Origin: Symsagittifera roscoffensis | Taxonomy: Eukaryota > Xenacoelomorpha > Acoela > Convolutidae | DNA length: 64,000 nt | Reading direction: 5' to 3' | NCBI RefSeq assembly: GCF_963678635.1 | Contig: NC_087067.1 | Location: 53,252,233 to 53,316,232 of the forward strand | In this document: one piece after another, positions 1 to 8,704 of the stretch | How the letters are laid out: every line of letters begins with the position of its first letter | Numbering within the stretch: position 1 is the first letter of the stretch | Notes under the pieces: model-generated | What the model was told of the DNA's origin: nothing | Database searches by the model: none | The model's input: only the letters and a program-made list of their open reading frames with translations | Translations under genes and position numbers: made by a program

Positions 1-92
1 TTTTTACATGTATTTGTGGAGTTATTGATGTAAATGATATTATTTTTGTGAAACTAAGACTTCCGAATTTACGTTTTTATGCAAAAAAAAAA
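1..92 (+). mobile_element. Family B R2-like element, 3' end only
   Basis: The end of a family B 3' UTR, cut by the window start. It matches the tails at about 5,455-5,546 and 9,185-9,349 almost base for base and ends in an A tract at 82-92. A TATGACTCTCTTA motif follows at 97. Confidence 0.75.
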
Positions 93-96
93 TAAG

Positions 97-310
97 TATG
101 ACTCTCTTATCTAATTATGAGAGTAATATGTAGTATACAAAACTCTGATGGACCTAAATTGATTTCCGAGCTGTTATTTTTGAATGAGGCGATGAATTAA
201 TAATGATACACTGTAGTATATTTTGTACACATTTATGTTGATTTGTTTATGTAAACGCGGGTTTTGGAAATACCAGTTTGTCGTAATTGAAGTCTTTCTG
301 ACAAAAAAAA
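97..310 (+). mobile_element. Solo 3' end of family A2, 5'-truncated
   Basis: Begins with target-like TATGACTCTCTTA and a short filler holding GAGAGT, the inverse of the ACTCTC just before it. From GTATAC at 133 it follows the A2 3' UTR of 33,212-33,387 to an A tract at 303-310. There is no coding sequence. The truncation point is the right arm of the conserved 3' UTR hairpin. Confidence 0.75.
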
Positions 311-314
311 TAAG

Positions 315-693
315 TATGACTCTCTTATCAGTAATTATGACTCTCAAATTATACAGGCTGATGGAGAGCAATATTTAATTCAATCTCTTAAGGGTAGCCA
401 GACACTCGATTAACTGAAATCCCATAAAGGCTAGCATACCCCATTAAAATATGCGAACCCAAAACTGGAACCGTTTTATGGAGCAGTTTCCAGTACTCCT
501 TATTTGTAAATACTAGGGTAATCACGAACAACATAGGCAGGGAGTAGGACTTATCGCTCCTGACTGCCCTTGAAATGGGGTGGCTAGACGGAGTTAGATC
601 CAGCGGACATTCGAAAGCTATTTTTTCTATATTCCCAATGCTCTGTAACTCTTCTGCTCTACTGTCATCTAAGTCATCTTTGACTCTCTTAAG
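315..693 (+). repeat. E spacer, longest version
   Basis: Starts with TATGACTCTCTTA, then a second copy of the motif (TATGACTCTC at 339) and ATTATACAGGCTGATGG. At 384-400 it reads TCTCTTAAGGGTAGCCA, close to the intact 28S R2 site. GGGCTAGCATACCCC-like text and a hairpin follow, resembling R2 3' UTRs. It ends in TGACTCTCTTAAG at 681-693, directly before a D element. Confidence 0.6.
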
Positions 694-860
694 ACAATGC
701 ACACACCTCTCCGATTGGTGAGAGTCAGAAACAGGGGCATTAGGCTACGGGTGATGTGCCTTCTGGCTAAAATGTGGCTCTAGCAAGTTGTCTCGAGGCG
801 TACCGGAGAACTGCCGTCCGGTGAACGGATGCCCACCTTAACAGTACGCCAATTATTTAC

Positions 861-3330
861 TTGCAAAGACAAATACTCTGTAGGAGTCCAAAAATTTTGA
901 ATCGGATTAATCAAGAAGAACCTGCCTCAGCAGGAAAAAGACACGAGTTGTCGATGCAGGGAAAATCGATTGAAATTGAGGGAAATAGCCGCTGCCCGAT
1001 TACTCTGAAAAAACCATCGTGGGAGCTGTCAGAGTTCATTGATAGAGATTGTGAAGTGTCGCTCAATACGCTCCCCAAACCACGACCAACAACCCGGAAA
1101 AGTAAGGAGAATCAAAAGACCCTTACCAACGGGCAAGTACGCAGGCATCAATATGCGCGTATTCAGACCCTCTGGAAATTGGAGACGAGAAGCTGCAAAA
1201 GCAGTTATGGATGGTTCGTCGAAAGAATTCGGTTTAGCTAGAAATGAACCTGGAGAAATTTTCGGATGTGTGGCAGGAAATCAGGGAAACGGGTGGGGAG
1301 AAACCAGTGGCCGAGGATCTGTGGACTGGAAAGGACTATCCTCATCAGTTATGATGAAGTCTTGGGAGTCTAAGATCAATGGGAGAAACTGCAACAGGTC
1401 CAGACAGAATTAATGCAGAAATTTTGAAGCGGTTGACATTGAAAAGCTGTCCTTCCACTTCAATCTATGGATTCAAGGCGAGCACCTTCCTGAAACACTG
1501 CTCCTGGGAAGGACTGTGTTCATCCCGAAAGAACTTGGGAGTAATGACCCTCTCAAGCATCGTCCCCTTATTGCAAGATGTTTGTACACAATTCCTCCAA
1601 AAAAAATTGAAGAGTGTGACAAGGACCCGAGGCAAAAGGGTTCAGGAAAGGTGACGGAATAGCGACAAAACGTTCCTGTTGCAAATTTGCTGGCTGTGGC
1701 CATGAGGGACACACGACAGCTCAAAATGGCCATTATCGATGTTGCTAAGGCTTTTGACAGTGTTACCCACGGGGCACTTGCGAGAGCAGCTAAGAGAGCG
1801 GGAAACGACCAGAAGCAAGTACGGTACATTATGGACGGATATAGCCCGCAAGAAATTGTGTTGGAAAAAGCGAGATGCACGAGACGCATCAAGCCCGCTA
1901 CAGGTAGGTGGGCAAGGCAATCCACTATCTCCAGTTTTGTTTAACCTAGTAGTGGATGAAGTTTAGATGAGTCTTCCAGAAATAACTGGATTCAAACTGG
2001 GCAATGCTAAGGTCAGCAACCTTGCGTATGCTGACGACATTGTCCTCTTAGCAGAGAGTGAGCCCGGTCTCCAAGACTAGATTAGTCACCTGGAGGAACG
2101 ACTGGCGAAGAGGGGTTTGAGTATCAATATCGGGAAGTGTACAACATTATACCTCAGCACAGTTGCGAGAGAGGGGCAGATTAAGGTTAAAGCTACATTC
2201 TACGTCTCCAGAAAAGACCCACTGCCAGTGATGGAAGCTTAAAGTTTTTACAAATATCTTGGAATTCACAAGGGTGAGGCAGGGTGAGAATATCCTCACT
2301 GAGGAAGCTAGAGAAGAAGTTAGAGGAGCTGATTAAAAAAGCTCCTCTGAAACCCCAACGGCGTCTGTGGATGCTGAAAATTATGTGATATCTGCTCTGT
2401 ACCCTGAACTGATTCTCTCTAGAGGGAGGAAAAGCGTACTCAGTGGCCTAGAAAGAGTAATGAGAAGATTTGATAAATGAGGTGGAAATTGATAGACCAA
2501 CACTAATGAACTCAATGGTCCGGACTAAAGCTGAAACAAGAGAAGCTTTTAAAACCGCATTGCACGAGTCAATTGACGGTCACGGGCTCAAGTGACTGAC
2601 GCTGGATGGAAGTCAAAACCCCTTTATTCAATGGCACAACCCTGATGAAGAGAAGGACTTTCCAGAAAGTCCAAGGTTTGTGGAAACCTTATGCCGACTA
2701 AAGCTCGCGTCGGTAGATGGCATAAAGGCCAAGACTCAGCTTGTGAAGCTTGTGGAACAAGTAAGTCCCTATCACACGTTCTCCAGATATGCCCGAGGAG
2801 CTGAGGCGAGAGAATACGGCGGTACAGAAGGGTTGTAGACCTGGTCAAGAGCAAACTGGAGAAGAACTACGATACTCTCTCCGAACCCATCATAAGAACA
2901 AATCAGGGGACGAGAAAACCTGGTCTTGTTGTAATCAAGGAGGGGCGCTCCTGGGTACTTAATGGAATTGTGTGCAGTGATAACATCAACCCAGACGAAG
3001 CGCACGACCTAAAGGTAAGATACTACGACTGTGCAGAAGTGAGAACAACGGTTAGGGAGAGAACTGGCGCTGACACTGTTGTTCGGTGCAATAGCAGTAT
3101 CATGGCGAGGAGCAATGGCCAAAAAAACAGTGAAGCTTCTACTTGACCTGAAAAAAGCAGAGCTGCAGCTCTTCATTGTGCGTGCACAAGAGGGGTCAGT
3201 CAGAGTCTACCAGCAATGGAGAAGAAGCGGGTTTTGCGAGCTCACCCCTTCAATGATGTTAACATCCAGAGAACCTAAGCGGATCTCGATGTTTGAATTT
3301 CCTGAAATCGCAACTCAAACTCTGGGCTAA
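861..3330 (+). pseudogene. R2 polyprotein remnant, family D copy 1
   Basis: Decayed single ORF of an R2-type element. The protein would nick the 28S target, prime reverse transcription there and copy its own RNA. Recognisable pieces in order: SEFIDRDCEVSLNTLPKP and RRHQYARIQTL near 1,030-1,180; RT motif A (AIIDVAKAFDSVTH) near 1,730; SPVLFNLVVDEV near 1,935; LAYADDIVLLAESE near 2,020; FYKYLGI near 2,250; and the endonuclease region RKPGLVVIKEG..VLNGIVCSDN near 2,915-2,985. The zinc finger seen in copy 2 is deleted (junction near 985), and so is the segment between 2,470 and 2,490. Frameshifts and stops are scattered throughout. The endonuclease has G and N where other families have the two catalytic D residues. 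Certainly non-functional. Confidence 0.8.
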
Positions 3331-3350
3331 CAGACCCCCATCGTAGTCTG
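3331..3350 (+). promoter_or_regulatory. Conserved 3' UTR hairpin, family D
   Basis: After GGGCTAA come CAGAC, a C-rich loop and GTCTG, a perfect 5-bp stem. It occupies the place of the GTATAC or GCATAC stems in other families, so pairing is kept while the bases differ. In R2 the 3' UTR RNA is what the protein recognises to start target-primed reverse transcription; that this hairpin is part of the signal is inference. Confidence 0.6.
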
Positions 3351-3463
3351 ATAATCCAAAACTATAAACTCATTGGATGTAGTTGTGTAAATTAACAAGG
3401 CTTTATCTATGACCTCCTCTGACTCTGAATTTTGTTTTTGCAAAAAAAAAAAAAAACAATGAG

Positions 3464-3894
3464 TATGACTCTCTTTTCTGTAACTATAACTCTCAATTAT
3501 ACAGGCTGATGGAGAGCAATATTTAATTCAACCTCTTAAGGGTAGCCAGACACTCGATTAACTGAAATCCCATAAGGGCTAGCATACCCCATTAAAATAT
3601 GCGAACCCAAAACTGGAACCGTTTTATGGAGCAGTTTCCAGTACTCCTTATTTGTAAATACTAGGGTTATCACGAACAACATAGGCAGGGAGTAGGGCTT
3701 GTCGCTCCTGACTGCCCATGAAATGGGGTGGCTAGACGAGTTAGATCCAGCGGACATTCGAAAGCTAAATTTTCTATATTCCCAATGTTCTTTAACTCTT
3801 CTGCTCTTCTGTTATCTGTGGCAAAGAATACCTCAATTCCCAGCTCAAAAAGTAAGCTTCGCAAAACAATCTCAACTTTTTCCAACTATCAAAT
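3464..3894 (+). repeat. E spacer leading into 28S fragment
   Basis: Same body as 315-640: target motif, GTAACTATAACTCTC, GTAGCCAGACACTCG, then GCTAGCATACCCCATTAAAA. Its right end differs. After the CTTCTGCTCTTCTG text it runs through TGTGGCAAAGAATACCTC into a piece of the 28S gene rather than into TGACTCTCTTAAG. Confidence 0.55.
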
Positions 3895-3930
3895 AAGCGC
3901 GGGTAAACCGCGGGAGTAACTCTGACTATT
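3895..3930 (+). rRNA. 28S rRNA gene fragment upstream of the R2 site
   Basis: AAGCGCGGGTAAACCGCGGG followed by AGTAACTCTGACTATT. Recalled animal 28S sequence just upstream of the R2 insertion point is AAGCGCGGGTAAACGGCGGG then AGTAACTATGACTCTC, so only a few bases differ over 36. It is a relic, not a functional rRNA gene. Confidence 0.8.
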
Positions 3931-4042
3931 GAGAATTGAAAATATTTTTTTTTCTGAAAACCAGCCTTCAGAGCTTGTACGTGGAGGCATCCACGACTTG
4001 TAGACCTATCATTGAATGACTACGCCATAATTAGCACAGGCA
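3931..4042. other. Unassigned filler between 28S fragment and B copy
   Basis: No homology to other parts of the window that I can see. It holds a short GTGG..CCAC inverted repeat near 3,980 and ends with CACAGGCA at 4,035, which pairs with TGCCTGTG at 4,050 inside the B element. Confidence 0.4.
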
Positions 4043-4412
4043 AAGGAGGTGCCTGTGATGAATGCTGTACAGTTCTAAAAATACCTAGGAAATGACCTGG
4101 GTGCAAGTGGAACTCGTATAACATCCATCAAGAGATTAGAAGAGAAAATCATGGCAATTAAGAAAGCGCCGCTAAAACCTCAGCAGCGACTTTGGATCTT
4201 GAAGACTCATCTGATCCCAGGATTGTTCCATCAGCTTGTTCTGGGATCAGTGTCCAAAGAATGTTATCGGGCATGGACAGAGTCATTAGACGAACTGTAA
4301 GAAACATCCTTCATTGGCCGTCTGACACACCAGTAGAGATGTTTCATGTTAAGGAAGATGCTGGAGGACTGGGCATCAGGTTTGTATCCCTATCCTGAAA
4401 GAGCAAAGATTC

Positions 4413-5282
4413 GTGAGAATGCTTAACTCGAGCGATGAACTGATCAGTAGTAATGTTGCGACCTCATTTTTCTTACAACAATTAAGAAAAGTCGAGGCAT
4501 TGCAAGGAAAAGTCGGAGGATTTACCCCCAGAAACAAGAGAGAAACGCAGGACGCTCTCAAAAAAGCACTTCACGAAAAGGTGGATGGCAAAGGACTGGC
4601 TTCAGTCCAGATCAGTGGTGGCCATTCGATTTTGACGAATGGTACACTACTGATGAAAGGTAGAAACTTCATTGGGGTTATGAAGATTCGGGGAAATCTG
4701 GTTTCTACTAAGTCCCGAATAGCTAGATGGCATCGGGGACAAGACACCTCCTGTGAAAGTTGCGGAAGGAGGGAGACTCTGGGACACATACTGCAAGTGT
4801 GTCCCAGAAGCTGGGGAGAACGCATCAGAAGGCATGATCGCATTAGCGCCTTTGTTGTGAACAAAGCCAAAAATAAAGGCTTCCAAATATGGCAAGAGCT
4901 AATAATCAAAACTCAGATGGGGATGAGGAAACCCGATTTGATTTTGGCGAAAGAAGGTGTCGCTTTTGTGTTAGACACCATCATCTGTAGTGACAACGCC
5001 CAGCTATGTGATGTAAACAGGCACAAGGTCAACTACTACAACACACCCGAGCTCCAAGATTGGGTGATGAAAGAAACCGAGTGTGATCAAGTTGAATTTT
5101 GCAGCATTGCAATAACTTGGAGGGGAGCGATGGCACGAGAAACTACTGAAGTGCTACATCGTATTGGGCTCACAGCTGCCGACAGACAGCTGATGATCGT
5201 GAGGGTGCTGGAAGGCAGTTTGCGCACCCTCCAACAGTGGAAAAGAAGCGCATACACTGTTAATAGTCGTGTTGAGGAATGA
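4413..5282 (+). CDS. R2 polyprotein, C-terminal 289 residues (CCHC knuckle plus RLE), family B
   Basis: The best preserved endonuclease end in family B. Residues 1-100 are the linker after the RT thumb (SSDELI..SFFLQQLRKVEAL). The zinc knuckle has C114, C117, H125 and C130 in CESCGRRETLGHILQVC, followed by the RRHD motif. The restriction-like endonuclease has RKPD with D175 and LDTIICSDN with D188, the PD-X12-D spacing expected for the active site that nicks the target. The frame closes naturally after QQWKRSAYTVNSRVEE. Upstream, RT-thumb sequence (4,045-4,398) is in another frame because 10 bases present in copy 2 (CCTTTGCTTC) are missing near 4,378. The fragment has no promoter of its own, so expression is doubtful. 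Confidence 0.75.
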   Translation: MRMLNSSDELISSNVATSFFLQQLRKVEALQGKVGGFTPRNKRETQDALKKALHEKVDGKGLASVQISGGHSILTNGTLLMKGRNFIGVMKIRGNLVSTKSRIARWHRGQDTSCESCGRRETLGHILQVCPRSWGERIRRHDRISAFVVNKAKNKGFQIWQELIIKTQMGMRKPDLILAKEGVAFVLDTIICSDNAQLCDVNRHKVNYYNTPELQDWVMKETECDQVEFCSIAITWRGAMARETTEVLHRIGLTAADRQLMIVRVLEGSLRTLQQWKRSAYTVNSRVEE

Positions 5283-5353
5283 CGTCAACCAGAGAAGGGA
5301 AACCATCTGATTGATTGAATCTGTGAAAAGGGGCGAGCTTGAACTTTGGGCTA

Positions 5354-5376
5354 GTATACCCCCTCTAAAAGTATAC
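5354..5376 (+). promoter_or_regulatory. Conserved 3' UTR hairpin, family B
   Basis: GTATAC, then CCCCTCTAAAA, then GTATAC: a perfect 6-bp stem after GGGCTA. Same position relative to the ORF end as in the other families. Confidence 0.65.
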
Positions 5377-5550
5377 CAAACCATGGAAACTAAGTTTAGA
5401 TTATGTTTCATAATATTGATGTCACTAATTTAATGATGAACCAAAGCAGTATTTTTTTTTCATGTATTTGTGGAGTTATTGATGTAAATGATATTATTTT
5501 TTGTGAAACTAAGACTTCCGATATTACGTTTTTATGCAAAAAAAAATAAG

Positions 5551-6944
5551 TTTTGTTTAACCTAGTAGTGGATGAAGTTTTGATGAGTCTTCCAGAAATA
5601 ACTGGATTCAAACTGGGCAATGCTAAGGTCGGCAACCTTGCGTATGCTGACGACATTGTCCTCTTAGCAGAGAGTGAGCCCGGTCTCCAAGACTAGATTA
5701 GTCACCTGGAATAACGACTGGCGAAGAGGGGTTTGAGTATCAATATCGGGAAGTGTGCAACATTATACCTCAGCACAGTTGCGAGAGAGGGGCAGATTAA
5801 GGTTAAAGCTACAGCCTACGTCTCCAGAAAAGACCCACTGCCAGTGATGAAAGCTGATAGTTTTTACAAATATCTTGGAATTCACAAGGGTGAGACAGGG
5901 TGAGAATATCCTCACTGAGGAAGCTAGAGAAGAAGTTAGAGGAGCTAATTAATTAAAGCTCCTCTGAAACCCCAACGGCGTCTGTGGATGCTGAAAATTA
6001 TGTGATATCTGCTCTGTATCCTGAACTGATTCTATCTAGAGGGAGGAAAAGCGTACTCAGTGGCCTAGAAAGAGTAATGAGAAGATTTGATAAATGAGGT
6101 GGAAATTGATAGACCAACACTAATGAACTCAATGGTCCGGACTAAAGCTGAAACAAGAGAAGCTTTTAAAACCGCATTGCACGAGTCAATTGACGGTCAC
6201 GGGCTCAAGTGACTGACGCTGGATGGAAGTCAAAACCCCCTATTCAATGGCACATCCCTGATGAAGAGAAGGACTTTCCAGAAAGTCCAAGGTTTGTGGA
6301 AACCTTATGCCGACTAAAGCTCGGGTCGGTAGATGGCATAAAGGCCAAGACTCAGCTTGTGAAGCTTGTGGAACAAGTAAGTCCTTATCACACGTTCTCC
6401 AGATATGCCCGAGGAGCTGAGGCGAGAGAATACGGCGGTACAGAAGGGTTGTAGACCTGGTCAAGAGCAAACTGGAGAAGAACTACGATACTCTCTCCGA
6501 ACCCATCATAAGAACAAATCAGGGGACGAGAAAACCTGGTCTTGTTGTAATCAAGGAGGGGTGCTCCTGGGTACTTAATGGAATTGTGTGCAGTGATAAC
6601 ATCAACCCAGACGAAGCGCACGACCTAAAGGTAAGATACTACGACTGTGCAGAAGTGAGAACAACGGTTAGGGAGAGAACTGGCGCTGACACTGTTGTTC
6701 GGTGCAATAGCAGTATCATGGCGAGGAGCAATGGCCAAAAAAAGTGAAGCTTCTACTTGACCTGAAAAAGGCAGAGCTGCAGCTCCTCATTGTGCGTGCA
6801 CAAGAGGGGTCAGTCAGAGTCTACCAGCAATGGAGAAGAAGCGGGTTTTGCGAGCTCACCCCTTCAATGATGTTAACATCCAGAGAACCTGAGCGGATCT
6901 CGATGTTTGAATTTCCTGAAATCGCAACTCAAACACTGGGCTAA
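5551..6944 (+). pseudogene. R2 polyprotein remnant, family D copy 3
   Basis: Holds LFNLVVDEVLMSLPEITG, then LAYADDIVLLAESEPGLQD and a stop near 5,695, the FYKYLGI thumb box, and the endonuclease region. The latter again reads RKPGLVVIKEGCSWVLNGIVC, with the two catalytic D residues replaced. A one- or two-base loss near 6,740 (AAAAAAGTGAAGC against AAAAAAACAGTGAAGC) shifts the frame near the C-terminus. Not functional. Confidence 0.75.
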
Positions 6945-7061
6945 CAGAACCCCATCATAGTCTGGTAATCCAAAACTATAAACTCATTGGATGTAGTTGT
7001 GTAAATTAACAATGCTTTATCTATAATGACCTCCTCTGAATTTTGTTTTTGCAAAAAAAAA
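5551..7061 (+). mobile_element. R2-clade element, family D copy 3 (5'-truncated)
   Basis: Begins at RT motif B (TTTTGTTTAACCTAGTAGTG) right after the B poly-A and TAAG, and ends with an A tract at 7,053-7,061. It shares with copy 1 the deletion giving GAGAAGATTTGATAAATGAG (near 6,080), which copy 2 lacks. Copies 1 and 3 therefore descend from one deleted parent. The 3' UTR and hairpin (CAGAC..GTCTG) are present near 6,945. Confidence 0.8.
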
Positions 7062-7068
7062 CAATGAG

Positions 7069-7495
7069 TATAACTCTCTTTTCTGTAACTATAACTCTCA
7101 ATTATACAGGCGGCTGATGGAGAGCAATATTTAATTCAACCTCTTAAGGGTAGCCAGACACTCGATTAACTGAAATCCCATAAGGGCTAGCATACCCCAT
7201 TAAAATATGCGAACCCAAAACTGGAACCGTTTTATGGAGCAGTTTCCAGTACTCCTTATTTGTAAATACTAGGGTTATCACGAACAACATAGGCAGGGAG
7301 TAGGGCTTGTCGCTCCTGACTGCCCATGAAATGGGGTGGCTAGACGGAGTTAGATGCAGCGGACATTCGAAAGCTAATTTTTCTATATTCCCAATGTTCT
7401 TTAACTCTTCTGTTATCTGTGGCAAAGAAAACCTCAATTCCCAGCTCAAAAAGTAAGCTTCGCAAGACAATCTCAACTTTTTTCAACTATCAAAT
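7069..7495 (+). repeat. E spacer leading into 28S fragment
   Basis: Nearly identical to 3,464-3,894, including the right end (TGTGGCAAAGAAAACCTC). This E plus 28S block is itself duplicated, at 3.5 and 7.1 kb, and again in altered form at 41.0 kb. Confidence 0.6.
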
Positions 7496-7531
7496 AAGCG
7501 CGGGTAAACCGCGGGAGTAGCTCTGACTATC
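7496..7531 (+). rRNA. 28S rRNA gene fragment joined to a truncated R2
   Basis: AAGCGCGGGTAAACCGCGGG then AGTAGCTCTGACTATC, ending where family B coding sequence begins. A 28S flank followed directly by 5'-truncated R2 coding DNA is the classic R2 5' junction. Confidence 0.8.
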
Positions 7532-8704
7532 GGATCAGGTGTTAGAATAGGGCCTGCAAGAGTTAATCATTTGGCCTATGCAGACGATGTTGTGCTCCTG
7601 GCAGAATCAGAAATGCGGCTCCAGAATTCGATTGACCAGTTCGAAGAAGGTTTAAGAATACGCGGACTGGAGATCAATCGAGCAAAGTGCGCAACAATCG
7701 ATCGGGACACTGTACCAAGAGATCGACAATTAGTTGTTAAATGCCAAAATGCGTACAAGAGTTCCAAAGGAGAGCTGCCTGTGATGAATGCTGTACAGTT
7801 CTACAAGTACCTAGGAATTGACCTGGGTGCAAGTGGAACTCGTATAACATCCATCAAGAGATTAGAAGAGAAAATCAGGGCAATTAAGAAAGCGCCGCTA
7901 AAACCTCAGCAGCGACTTTGGATCTTGAAGACTCATCTGATCCCAGGATTGTTCCATCAGCTTGTTCTGGGATCAGTGTCCAAAGAAATGTTATCGGGCA
8001 TGGACAGAGTCATTAGACGAATTGTAAGAAACATACTTCATTGGCCCTCTGACACACCAGTAGAGATGTTTCATGTTAAGGAAGATGCTGGAGGACTGGG
8101 CATCCCTTTGCTTCAGGTTTGTATCCCTATCCTGAAAGAGCAAAGACTCGTGAGAATGCTCAACTCGAGCGATGAACTGATCGGTAGTAATTTTGCGACC
8201 TCATTTTTCTTACAACAACTAAGAAAAGTCGAGGCATTGCGTGGAAAAGTCGGAGGAATTACCCCCAGAGACAAGAGAGAAACGCAGGACGCTCTCAAAA
8301 AAGCACTTCACGAAAAGGTGGATGGCAAAGGACTGGCTTCAGTCCAGATCAGTGGTGGCCATTCGATTTTGACGAATAGTACACTACTGATGAAAGGTAG
8401 AAACTTCATTGGGGTTATGAAGATTCGGGGAAATCTGGTTTCTACTAAGTCCCGAATAGCTAGATGGCATTGGGGACAAGACACCTCCTGTGAAAGTTGC
8501 GGAAGGAGGGAGACTCTGGGACACGTACTGCAAGTGTGTCCCAGAAGCAGGGGAGAACGCATCAGAAGGCATGATTGCATAAGCGCCTTTGTTGTGAACA
8601 AAGCCAAAAATAAAGGCTTCCAGATATGGCAAGAGCCAGAAATCAAAACTCAGATGGGGATGAGGAAACCCGATTTGATTTTGGCGAAGAAGGTGTCGCT
8701 CTAG
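7532..8704 (+). CDS. R2 polyprotein fragment (RT motif C to RLE), family B copy 2
   Basis: Open frame of about 391 codons entering from the junction. Order: SGVRIGPARVNHLAYADDVV (RT motif C), GLEINRAKCATID, FYKYLGIDLGASGTRITS (primer grip/thumb region), PQQRLWILKTHLIPG, then linker, CCHC knuckle CESCGRRETLGHVLQVC and RKPDLILAK. It ends there because one A is missing (GCGAAGAAGG against GCGAAAGAAGG in copy 1, near 8,689), which puts TAG at 8,702. The endonuclease loses its second catalytic D. Beyond the frameshift the rest of the RLE is readable but carries TAA in CAACTAATAC. No in-frame ATG marks a start. The fragment depends on whatever lies upstream. Confidence 0.75.
   Translation, partial: GSGVRIGPARVNHLAYADDVVLLAESEMRLQNSIDQFEEGLRIRGLEINRAKCATIDRDTVPRDRQLVVKCQNAYKSSKGELPVMNAVQFYKYLGIDLGASGTRITSIKRLEEKIRAIKKAPLKPQQRLWILKTHLIPGLFHQLVLGSVSKEMLSGMDRVIRRIVRNILHWPSDTPVEMFHVKEDAGGLGIPLLQVCIPILKEQRLVRMLNSSDELIGSNFATSFFLQQLRKVEALRGKVGGITPRDKRETQDALKKALHEKVDGKGLASVQISGGHSILTNSTLLMKGRNFIGVMKIRGNLVSTKSRIARWHWGQDTSCESCGRRETLGHVLQVCPRSRGERIRRHDCISAFVVNKAKNKGFQIWQEPEIKTQMGMRKPDLILAKKVSL

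Larger units (their letters stand above)
694..3456 (+). mobile_element. R2-clade element, family D copy 1 (internally deleted)
   Basis: Starts immediately after TGACTCTCTTAAG, the 28S-type 5' junction, and ends in a 15-A tract at 3,442-3,456 followed by TATGACTCTCTT. The 5' UTR (694 to about 860) is shared with D copy 2 at 37,905, including GAGAGTCAGAAACAGGGGCA and CTGCCGTCCGGTGAAC. The 3' UTR begins after about 3,330 and carries the hairpin at 3,331-3,350. At about 2.76 kb it is shorter than copy 2 (3.06 kb), because the N-terminal finger/Myb region and part of the RT-RLE linker are missing. Confidence 0.8.
4043..5546 (+). mobile_element. R2-clade element, family B copy 1 (5'-truncated)
   Basis: Starts inside the RT thumb (compare B copy 2 at about 7,768) and runs through the CCHC knuckle and endonuclease to a B-type 3' UTR and a 9-A tract at 5,538-5,546. 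The 3' UTR keeps GAAGGGAAACCATCTG just after the ORF and the hairpin at 5,354-5,376. It is followed by TAAG and then directly by a D fragment, with no TATGACTCTC motif at this boundary. Confidence 0.8.

Noticed and set aside
3895-3930. A functional 28S rRNA gene
   Set aside because: Only about 36 bp match. No other 28S, 5.8S or 18S sequence is recognisable nearby.
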